DNA of 6,401 bases from an uncultured Muribaculaceae bacterium (lineage in GTDB: Bacteria; Bacteroidota; Bacteroidia; Bacteroidales; Muribaculaceae), in the NCBI GenBank assembly GCA_910578305.1, contig CAJTQH010000086.1:1-6401 (forward strand), in the 5' to 3' direction. The position numbers and the translations under genes were made by a program. Of the stretch, positions 1 to 5,482 are shown piece after piece; position 1 is the first letter of the stretch, and each line of letters starts with the position of its first letter. The notes beneath the pieces were generated by a model. That model was given only the letters and a program-made list of their open reading frames with translations. It was not told where the DNA came from and searched no databases.

Positions 1-445
1 TAATGAACATCAGCGTTATGTGGGAAGGAATTCCTATCGACGTCACATTCACAAATGTGGTTGAAGCCACCGAGCCCGAAGGCACAAAATACACCGGCAC
101 CCTCAACATAAAGATCGAAATGCTGGAAATCGACGTGACTCAGCCCGACAAGATTTACATCAACGACGGCGGCAACGGCACATGCACATTCCTTCTGCCC
201 GACTTCACACTCACCCTTCCCGATATGGAACCCGCCAACTTCGGTGACATCAAGGTGGACAATGTGACCGTAACCACCAATGCCGACGGATCGAAGTCTT
301 ACTCCGGATCGGTTACAGGCATGTCGCTTGCCGATGGTGAGATCATAGCCGACGTTACCATCAGCGGTACTGAAAAGGACGGCATCATAATAATGAACAT
401 CAGCGTTATGTGGGAAGGAATTCCTATCGACGTCACATTCACAAA
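1..445 (+). repeat. 55-bp exact direct repeat marking duplicated calycin-like domains
   Basis: Bases 1-55 and 391-445 are identical and both lie in the same reading frame, 390 bp (130 codons) apart, which is about one domain length. The identity stops at 56/446, where the first copy enters the linker to the next domain and the second enters the C-terminal linker. The upstream copy starts at the window edge, so the full repeat may be longer than 55 bp. Confidence 0.9.
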
Positions 446-602
446 CGGCTCATCGTCAATCGACGATATCACTGCCGACAATGAAAACGCTCCCGTTGAA
501 TACTACAACCTCCAGGGTATCCGCGTCAACGGCGACAACCTTACCCCCGGCATCTACATCGTGCGCAAGGGTACTGAAGTACGCAAAATCTACGTTCGCT
601 GA
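1..602 (+). CDS. Secreted protein with tandem calycin-like domains and a C-terminal sorting-type tail (5' end missing)
   Basis: The reading frame is open from the window edge and stops with TGA at 600-602; the ATG at 3 is internal, not a start, because it lies inside a repeated domain. About 199 residues are visible. The first 18 or so are the end of one domain (MNISVMWEGIPIDVTFTN). A complete domain follows at about residues 30-149, starting near YTGTLNIKI, with alternating beta-strands and a GDIKVDNVTV segment, and it ends with the same MNISVMWEGI... sequence. This pattern fits the calycin-like lipocalin-fold domain common in Bacteroidales surface proteins. Residues 150-165 are an acidic Ser/Asp linker. 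The tail carries YYNLQGIRV and GIYIVRKG followed by basic residues, which resembles the C-terminal domain (T9SS-like or anchoring) of many Prevotella and Muribaculaceae exported proteins. The ligand and role are unknown. The domain call is by pattern recognition only. Confidence 0.75.
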   Translation, partial: MNISVMWEGIPIDVTFTNVVEATEPEGTKYTGTLNIKIEMLEIDVTQPDKIYINDGGNGTCTFLLPDFTLTLPDMEPANFGDIKVDNVTVTTNADGSKSYSGSVTGMSLADGEIIADVTISGTEKDGIIIMNISVMWEGIPIDVTFTNGSSSIDDITADNENAPVEYYNLQGIRVNGDNLTPGIYIVRKGTEVRKIYVR

Positions 603-634
603 TCACATCATACATTACGATACTGTACAATCAA

Positions 635-667
635 TCAGGGCTGCCCCATCGACAGAGGCAGCCCTGA
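635..667. terminator. Bidirectional hairpin terminator between convergent genes
   Basis: There is a perfect 11-bp stem (635-645 TCAGGGCTGCC pairing with 657-667 GGCAGCCCTGA) and an 11-nt loop. It sits 32 bp after the calycin-gene stop on the plus strand and 10 bp beyond the stop of the minus-strand glutaminase-like gene. The plus-strand exit is moderately T-rich (CTTCATATTGTCATTT) and the minus-strand exit is only weakly so. Its position between two converging genes supports a shared terminator. Confidence 0.8.
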
Positions 668-677
668 CTTCATATTG

Positions 678-1631
678 TCATTTCTCCACAGTGACATATT
701 CACCTGAAAACGCTCCGAGTCCGAGACGCCTCATGATATATCCGATGGCCATGAACGCCTTCACCGATACACCGTCGTCGCTCACCATCGGCGAATAAGC
801 CGCTATGGCCAATACACCCGGCAGCACTCCCAGCATGCTGCCGCCGAAACTGTTGCGGGCAGGAAGCCCGCTACGTATGAGCCACGGCTCCGACTTATGG
901 CGCGGTCCGGTCACAGCCATGAATGCCGACACACGGCCGGAAGCCAAGGCATCGGCCGGAACTGCTCCGCTTTCCGGATTGCATCCTCCTGCGGCAAGAG
1001 TAGCACCCATTTCAGCAAGCTGACGCGTACTCATGCACATGGCAGTCATCCGTGTATACAGATCTATGGAAATATCTGCATCGTCATAAAGAAAAAATTC
1101 CACATCGGCCATAGCCTTTTCCACATTGGCAGCCTCATTGGTCTTGGACATCGACTCATAAAGAGCATCGTCAAGCACCGGCGGCGTGCTCACAAGCCCG
1201 GCCAGCGTATCCATCATCACAGTCCACTTGCCTTCAGGATCACCCTTAGGCTCCACACCGCTCACCATTCGCACTCCGTCTACGCTCACCGGCATACGCT
1301 CCGGCTTCTCGCTCCATGTATCGTCAAGCGAACACTTGCGGCCCGGACATCCGTCCATAGCCTCCGGATACTGCATGCACAATACACTCATCACCGGCAC
1401 TGCGGCTATACCACCGAGAGGCGACATCACATCCGTATCGCCCACCTCCACACAAGTACCGTCGGCAAGCATCACCGATATGCCAAATCGGTCGGCATCA
1501 ACATCTTTCAGACGCGGATCCACATCACCGTCCACCTCCACATCGCGATATTTCCCATAAGCTTCCTCTACGGCCAGCCTTACATCGGCCATCGTTATAG
1601 TCTTCTGTCTCATAGATTTCAGTTGAAACAT
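678..1631 (-). CDS. Glutaminase-family protein without the catalytic residues (probable pseudoenzyme)
   Basis: The protein has 317 residues, the usual size of bacterial glutaminases (serine-dependent beta-lactamase fold, glutamine to glutamate plus ammonia). It has no signal peptide, so it is probably cytoplasmic. Family landmarks seen: the strand FGISVMLADG (49-58) leading into GDTDV (64-68), LAEMGATLAAGGCNPESG (205-222), SGLPARN (254-260), GG at 263-264, GVLPG (268-272), AAYSP (277-281), and a C-terminal RRLGLG. Against the family pattern FSIQSISKV, which contains the catalytic SxxK, this protein has SPLGGIAAV (70-78): the serine aligns with G74 and the lysine with A77. The family CGMYD tyrosine segment aligns with GPRHK (242-246). 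The conserved asparagine segment (PFINAGA) aligns with PVSVDGV (114-120). Hydrolysis is therefore unlikely. The gene starts 3 bp after the porin stop, so the two are probably co-transcribed. No Shine-Dalgarno is visible, and Met7 (1613) is an alternative start. Fold call confident; loss of activity is inferred from a from-memory alignment. Confidence 0.8.
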   Translation of the reverse strand: MFQLKSMRQKTITMADVRLAVEEAYGKYRDVEVDGDVDPRLKDVDADRFGISVMLADGTCVEVGDTDVMSPLGGIAAVPVMSVLCMQYPEAMDGCPGRKCSLDDTWSEKPERMPVSVDGVRMVSGVEPKGDPEGKWTVMMDTLAGLVSTPPVLDDALYESMSKTNEAANVEKAMADVEFFLYDDADISIDLYTRMTAMCMSTRQLAEMGATLAAGGCNPESGAVPADALASGRVSAFMAVTGPRHKSEPWLIRSGLPARNSFGGSMLGVLPGVLAIAAYSPMVSDDGVSVKAFMAIGYIMRRLGLGAFSGEYVTVEK

Positions 1632-1634
1632 TAG

Positions 1635-2953
1635 TCAGAAACTGTATTTGATCATACCAGTCAGACGATTGGCATGGGCATGCTGCCGGTCTACATCAGC
1701 ACGGTCGCCCGATAAGGAGGCGGTCCCCCGCGACAGGCACAGATATTCCAGCCCCACGCTAAGATCGGGCACTATATCTAAAAATCCGCTCACCGACACA
1801 TACTGGCCATAGCGATATGTATCGGAGCCCATATACGACAGGCCGAACATGCGGGCCTGGCTGTACGATGCCGCAAGAAAAAAACGCGGGCTGAAATTGT
1901 ATCTCGCACCAAGCTCGAAATTGGCCGTACGCGGAGCTTTCATCTTACCGGCAGTTCCGGAATATACCAGATCAAATCCGTTGCCGTCGAGATCATTGAG
2001 ATATGCGGCATAGCCTCGGCCATATGCTCCCTGATAAAACAGAGTGAACGACGGCGTGAACGCGATCTTGCCGCTTAGTTCGGCGGCCCAGCCGGCATGA
2101 AACCGATTTGCACCGGTGATCAGATCACGATACGACATATCACGGAACAGTCCGGTCAGACGTACATGGCTGTTGCCCTCATCCCACTGATACTGCACAT
2201 AAAGCGGTATATCGGGAACCCGAGGATTGATCTTCTTCACCGACTGATCCAAGGTATATGTCACCTCAGGCATTTCCACCGACACAGCCGCCGATAGATG
2301 CTTGTTAAATCGCGGAGCATAGCGCACAAGCACATTCTTGCGGCTCGCCTCACCCGCAGGTCGTCGATGGTAGGAGTACCCGCCGATGCATCAACAAACG
2401 TACTGTTGGCCAGACCGGCTGTAACATAGCCCACACTCAGATACGCTTGCTTGAGCTTAAGGCCGTAACCGGTACGGCCATTGCCGCTGAAATTAGTCTG
2501 AACATACATCTGATAATATCCGAACCTCTCGCTGCGACCCACAAGTTGCAGAAATATGGTAGAGTGATTGGCATTACCATAAAACTGATTGCGAAGCGAC
2601 GGATCCTGAGGCACAGGAATGTCATATGGTATGAAGCTCGCGCCATCGTCTATGGCTCCGCCAAAATCGTACTGCATGGTACCTTTCACATATCCGCCTA
2701 TACCGAGAGCCACCTTGCCCATGCGGTCAAGAAACAGAAATCGCGGTGCCGACGGTTCGGAGAAGTGAAGATCGGATGTGTCATAAAGTATAGCCATCAG
2801 ACTGCCCGACTTGGAACAGTCGCCCGACACCACCACTGCGCGTTCGGGTATCATCACCGTATCGGGATATTCTTTAGGCTGAAGAGCATTTGCCACGGGG
2901 GCCGACACTGCTGCAATCATGGCGCATGCCAGCATGGAGTTGAAACGATTCAT
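1635..2953 (-). pseudogene. DcaP-like outer-membrane porin, interrupted by a frameshift
   Basis: Two adjacent reading frames form one protein. The N-terminal part (2953 to about 2360) encodes residues 1-198. It has a signal peptide (MNRFNSMLACAMIAAVSAPVANA, probable cut after residue 23) followed by a beta-barrel start (GKVALGIGGYVKGTMQYDF) and a run ending GTPTIDD. The C-terminal part resumes in another frame (from about 2359 to the TGA at 1635) with RKNVLVRYAPRF and ends in the outer-membrane signature IKYSF. Restoring one base near 2359-2360 gives ...TIDDPAGEASRKNVLVRY..., a barrel of about 439 residues, a normal size for such porins. The pattern GGYVK...YDF, then STF.D...TIDD, then VRY resembles DcaP-family porins, which import small (often anionic) solutes. 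As written, translation runs out of frame for 32 codons and stops at 2261. It heads a probable unit with the glutaminase-like gene. A sequencing error, a genuine pseudogene, or a strain-specific mutation are all possible. Confidence 0.75.
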
Positions 2954-3016
2954 ATATAAATATCAATGTGTATGTGACGAAAAAAATCGTGTTATGAATT
3001 ATTAACAACCGAAATC

Positions 3017-3031
3017 ACAGAATCGTTCTGT
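3017..3031. promoter_or_regulatory. 15-bp palindrome upstream of the porin, possible operator
   Basis: ACAGAA-TCG-TTCTGT is a perfect 6-bp inverted repeat with a 3-bp centre, lying 64-78 bp upstream of the porin ATG. The position would suit a regulator-binding site. No regulator gene is in the window, and a chance palindrome of this size is possible in AT-rich DNA. Confidence 0.3.
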
Positions 3032-3140
3032 CTATTTCACACACTCTCTCATTTTTTCTTCAACACCTCATCCACAAGCCTGCTACGCCACTCACCCCCA
3101 CGACAAAAGAGTTACAAATAGTTAATTATCTCAAAACTTG

Positions 3141-3169
3141 TGTTAAAAATGGGGGGGGTAATTTTAACA
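3141..3169. repeat. Inverted repeat enclosing a G8 homopolymer
   Basis: Arms TGTTAAAA (3141-3148) and TTTTAACA (3162-3169) are perfect 8-bp reverse complements. The 13-bp centre contains eight consecutive Gs (3151-3158). The G8 run stands out in otherwise AT-rich DNA. It lies about 198 bp upstream of the porin start. Confidence 0.6.
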
Positions 3170-3239
3170 TATTAATTTTGCTTAAATTTGCCCGCGAAAC
3201 AGCAAATATCCCTTTATAACCTATTACATATACACTCGG

Positions 3240-3266
3240 CAGGTGAATCTACAGTAGATTCCGCTG
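3240..3266. repeat. 27-bp interrupted palindrome
   Basis: The core GAATCTAC-A-GTAGATTC (3245-3261) is a perfect 8-bp inverted repeat around a single base. It is flanked by 2-bp mismatched steps and then by CAG (3240-3242) and CTG (3264-3266), which pair again. As DNA it could be a dimeric protein-binding or recombination site; as RNA it would fold with a 3-nt loop. It lies between the porin promoter region and the lipoprotein terminator. Confidence 0.5.
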
Positions 3267-3277
3267 TCTATGATATT

Positions 3278-3323
3278 AAAAAGGGGCGGACACCTTAACG
3301 GCACCGCCCCTTACACAATATCA
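3278..3323 (-). terminator. Rho-independent terminator of the FadL-lipoprotein unit
   Basis: A perfect 9-bp GC-rich stem (3281-3289 AAGGGGCGG with 3304-3312 CCGCCCCTT) has a 14-nt loop. Read on the minus strand it is followed by TTTTT (3282-3278). An outer pairing TGATATT (3271-3277) with AATATCA (3317-3323) extends the symmetry. It lies 46 bp downstream of the lipoprotein stop codon. Confidence 0.85.
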
Positions 3324-3357
3324 TAAGTAAAAAGTCAGATTATATTCGGTTTTTCGG

Positions 3358-3957
3358 TTATTTGCCAAGATTGCGCACGGCATCATAGGCATCGACAGCA
3401 CCGTCTTTCACTGCATCGACAGCCTTGCCGCCTTTATCCTTAACCACGTCAACAGCCTTTGCTCCGGCCTCTTTGGTTGCATCTACTGCCTGTGCGCCCT
3501 TTTCCTTCACCACATCAATAGCTTTGGCTCCGGCTTCCTTGGCATCGTCTATGGCATTGTCGGCAGCTTTGAGCGCGCTCGCTTTGTCGATAGCTACGTT
3601 TACCTTGTCGACCATTCCGCCCATATTCACCTTTTCGGCATATGGCTTTAGATTTTCAAGATATTTTTTAGCTTCTTCAAGTTTACCCTGATTGACAAGC
3701 CCTTTGGCATATTCGATACCCTTGGCCACATAGGCCTTGATCTCTTCGGGATTGGCTGCCGCCTTGATCTTATCCATGATGCCGGGAGCATCCTCATCGC
3801 TCACCACTTCAGTCACTTCGAGAGTTTCCACTTCGATCACACCGGGCTGATCAGCAGCCTGCCGGGCCGCATCGTCGACGGCCTTTTCGCTACTATTGCC
3901 ACATGCCACCATCATGGTAGCAGCCACAACTGCCATTGAAAGAACTAACTTTTTCAT
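3358..3957 (-). CDS. Small lipoprotein with C-terminal 11-residue amphipathic repeats
   Basis: The protein has 199 residues. The N-terminus MKKLVLSMAVVAATMMVACGN is a lipoprotein signal with the lipid-modified Cys at position 19. The +2/+3 residues are G and N, without the acidic run of the Bacteroidetes surface-export signal, so the protein may stay on the periplasmic side. Residues 20-60 are acidic and low in complexity. Residues 61-128 are helical, with Lys/Glu-rich segments (IEYAKGLVNQGKLEEAKKYLE) that look like a TPR-like helical hairpin. Residues 130-195 form six 11-residue units of the type EAGAKAVDVVK, resembling LEA group 3 or apolipoprotein-type amphipathic helices. It follows the FadL gene by 81 bp on the same strand, and no good promoter of its own is visible, so read-through from fadL is likely. 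I recognise no specific family; a role in binding lipid or the cell envelope is only an inference from the repeats and the neighbour. Confidence 0.85.
   Translation of the reverse strand: MKKLVLSMAVVAATMMVACGNSSEKAVDDAARQAADQPGVIEVETLEVTEVVSDEDAPGIMDKIKAAANPEEIKAYVAKGIEYAKGLVNQGKLEEAKKYLENLKPYAEKVNMGGMVDKVNVAIDKASALKAADNAIDDAKEAGAKAIDVVKEKGAQAVDATKEAGAKAVDVVKDKGGKAVDAVKDGAVDAYDAVRNLGK
3373..3570 (-). repeat. 33-bp coding tandem repeats (11-residue units) in the lipoprotein gene
   Basis: Residues 130-195 divide into KAADNAIDDAK, EAGAKAIDVVK, EKGAQAVDATK, EAGAKAVDVVK, DKGGKAVDAVK and DGAVDAYDAVR. Charged residues recur at positions 1, 5, 8 and 11, with Ala/Val/Ile at 6, 7, 9 and 10. The four central units (3406-3537) are the most alike; the outer ones have diverged. 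Confidence 0.85.
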
Positions 3958-4018
3958 AAAATTCCGGTTTTGAGTAATAATTTATAATTGAATACTGAAA
4001 TTATAACTCACCGTAACC

Positions 4019-4039
4019 AAAAATGTTCTGTCAGAGCAT
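4019..4039 (-). terminator. Weak terminator-like hairpin after the FadL gene
   Basis: On the minus strand ATGCTCT-GAC-AGAACAT (plus 4023-4039, one C/A mismatch) is followed by TTTTT (ending at 4019). It begins at the FadL stop codon. It is short and imperfect, so it would at most attenuate transcription into the lipoprotein gene. Confidence 0.35.
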
Positions 4040-5367
4040 CAAAAAGAATATCTGATACCGATCGACGGTGCAAATGCACTTACATCGTAGTCGGCCACAA
4101 AGGTCTTTTCGGCAGGCATACCAAGCGATTTCAGCAGCATGTCCTCGTAGGCCACCGATGCGTTTTTCTCGCCAAGACCGGCTATGTACATAAACGCCAC
4201 GTCAATCGACAATCGGTCGATGGGACGGAACGAGAAGCCTACGGTAGGCTCTACTTTCGTCATGCCCGGAGTCTCGGGGTTATAGTAATTCTTATTGACA
4301 GGAGTAGTGTCGATCATCATGCCGGCACGCACATCAAAGCGACGGGTCAACTGATATTCGGCGCCCACATGGAAGCACCAAGCATTCTTGTAATTCTTCT
4401 CTATATGCTGATCAAATCCGCTCAGATGCTCCGGAAAGTTTATGTCGAGACTCTTATAGGTGTTCCAGCCGGTAAGCTGCACGTCCAATGCCAATGTTAG
4501 AGGCTTTATGGGCTTGTACGATGCTCCGAAGTTTAGCACATACGGCGCAGGCATCGAAGCACGGAAATTGGACTCGTTGATCAGTCCGCACTTGCTTTCA
4601 AGCACCTGCTTGGTCATTTCGTTGGCATAGCTCACTCTCACATCGCCGGCCTTCACCTTCATGTTCATTTTGGTACGGAAATTCACACCCACGGTCCATT
4701 TGTCGTCGATGTCGTACATCACACCCACATTGGCACCGAAAGCCAGACGCGAAGTACCGGTCAGATTCACAGACGCCGCCGCCGAATGGCCCAGCGTGGC
4801 CGGAAGGCCGAGCATCGGAGCCACAGCGTCAAACGAAGCTCCGCTCACGAGAGCCTTGTCGAGATCCACATTACCCCAGGTTATCATAAGCCCCGCACCG
4901 ATGGACAATTTAGGCGTTATGCGCCATGCCACGGTAGGCTGCAATGAAAACATCTTAAGATTTACCTTCTGACTAAGTACCGATCCGGGCCAGTCGCCTG
5001 TCCAGTTTATGGCACTGCCGTAGGGAGTGTAGAAGCTCACACCGGCCTGAAGATTGTCATAGATACGAAACGAAGCGTTTACAGCCATCGGCGTGCTTAT
5101 GCCGTTTTGTGTCTTGTATGTCACATCCTGATGCCGTGCCGAAGCCTCGGCCGAGATGCCGGTGACTGATCCGCTGAAGTCCAATGTCTTGTCCGAGAAA
5201 CCCAATCCTGCCGGATTGAATATCATGTTTTCAGCACCCAGTTTCATTGCCACTCCGACATGTCCCATGCCGAGTTGTCGGGCACTCAGGGTGTTGATCT
5301 GATAACCTTCGGCCATCACGCCCACTGACATCAGCGAGGCTGTAGCCGCAATCAATATTCTTTTCAT
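4039..5367 (-). CDS. FadL-family outer-membrane transporter of hydrophobic compounds
   Basis: The protein has 442 residues, the normal FadL size. This family forms 14-stranded outer-membrane barrels with an N-terminal hatch that pass long-chain fatty acids or aromatic hydrocarbons through a lateral opening. The signal peptide is MKRILIAATASLMSVGVMA, with cleavage before EGYQ. The mature N-terminus EGYQINTLSARQLGMGHVGVA followed by the NPAGL motif (51-55) is the classic FadL hatch pattern. The rest is amphipathic beta-strand sequence (for example SLQPTVAWRITPKLSIGAGL and PAPYVLNFGASYKP), ending in the outer-membrane signature IRYSF. I chose the start at 5367 rather than the in-frame ATG at 5418 because the latter lies inside the promoter spacer and the former gives a proper signal peptide. 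The gene is divergent from the GH97 gene and is followed by the repeat lipoprotein. The substrate cannot be read from the sequence. Confidence 0.9.
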   Translation of the reverse strand: MKRILIAATASLMSVGVMAEGYQINTLSARQLGMGHVGVAMKLGAENMIFNPAGLGFSDKTLDFSGSVTGISAEASARHQDVTYKTQNGISTPMAVNASFRIYDNLQAGVSFYTPYGSAINWTGDWPGSVLSQKVNLKMFSLQPTVAWRITPKLSIGAGLMITWGNVDLDKALVSGASFDAVAPMLGLPATLGHSAAASVNLTGTSRLAFGANVGVMYDIDDKWTVGVNFRTKMNMKVKAGDVRVSYANEMTKQVLESKCGLINESNFRASMPAPYVLNFGASYKPIKPLTLALDVQLTGWNTYKSLDINFPEHLSGFDQHIEKNYKNAWCFHVGAEYQLTRRFDVRAGMMIDTTPVNKNYYNPETPGMTKVEPTVGFSFRPIDRLSIDVAFMYIAGLGEKNASVAYEDMLLKSLGMPAEKTFVADYDVSAFAPSIGIRYSF

Positions 5368-5396
5368 AATGGTTAAAAAATTGGTAAAAATCACCA

Positions 5397-5427
5397 CAAA
5401 GGTAGTCTTTTTATCCAATTTAGCAAA
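5397..5427 (-). promoter_or_regulatory. Bacteroidetes-type promoter of the FadL gene
   Basis: On the minus strand, TTTG (plus 5424-5427) is followed by exactly 19 bp and then TACCTTTG (plus 5397-5404), a full match to the TTTG-N19-TAnnTTTG consensus of the primary Bacteroidetes sigma factor. The -7 box is 29 bp upstream of the ATG, implying a 5' leader of about 20-25 nt. Confidence 0.85.
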
Positions 5428-5447
5428 ATCATATATCGATTATGAGT

Positions 5448-5455
5448 TAATTTTG
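5448..5455 (+). promoter_or_regulatory. Probable -7 box of the GH97 gene promoter
   Basis: TAATTTTG matches TAnnTTTG and lies 27 bp upstream of the ATG at 5483, nearly the same distance as in the divergent FadL promoter. No TTTG -33 box is present at the right spacing; the place where it should be (about 5425-5428) overlaps the -33 box of the FadL promoter. This suggests a weak or activator-dependent promoter. Confidence 0.6.
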
Positions 5456-5482
5456 TCTTATCCCAAACCAAGTATCACTATC

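Larger units (their letters stand above)
2954..3357. other. Gene-free AT-rich intergenic region with several inverted repeats
   Basis: I see no credible coding frame in these 404 bp on either strand, and no tRNA-like or CRISPR-like structure. The region must hold the promoter of the minus-strand porin unit, but I could not identify a convincing -33/-7 pair for it. It contains a 15-bp palindrome (3017-3031), an inverted repeat enclosing eight Gs (3141-3169), two TAnnTTTG boxes on the plus strand (3173-3180 and 3183-3190), an interrupted palindrome (3240-3266), and the terminator of the lipoprotein gene (3281-3312). Confidence 0.7.

Noticed and set aside
897..1634. Long plus-strand open frame (245 codons) opposite the glutaminase-like gene
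   Set aside because: The translation is very rich in His, Arg and Ser without any domain pattern, whereas the minus-strand frame shows clear glutaminase motifs; it is an antisense shadow.
2340..2362. Programmed ribosomal frameshift in the porin gene
   Set aside because: There is no X-XXY-YYZ slippery sequence or evident downstream pseudoknot; a mutation or sequencing error is simpler.
2447..2959. Plus-strand open frame of 170 codons opposite the porin gene
   Set aside because: It has no recognisable motif and lies opposite a porin sequence with a signal peptide and barrel pattern.
3373..3570. CRISPR-like array because of regularly spaced 33-bp repeats
   Set aside because: The repeats are contiguous, imperfect and in frame within a coding sequence, with no spacers; they encode 11-residue protein units.
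3988..4500. Plus-strand open frame of 170 codons opposite the 3' part of the FadL gene
   Set aside because: It shows no family pattern, and the opposite strand has strong FadL evidence.
5368..5418. Upstream in-frame ATG (5418) as start of the FadL protein
   Set aside because: It would place the start inside the 19-bp spacer of a consensus promoter and put 17 residues before a well-formed signal peptide.
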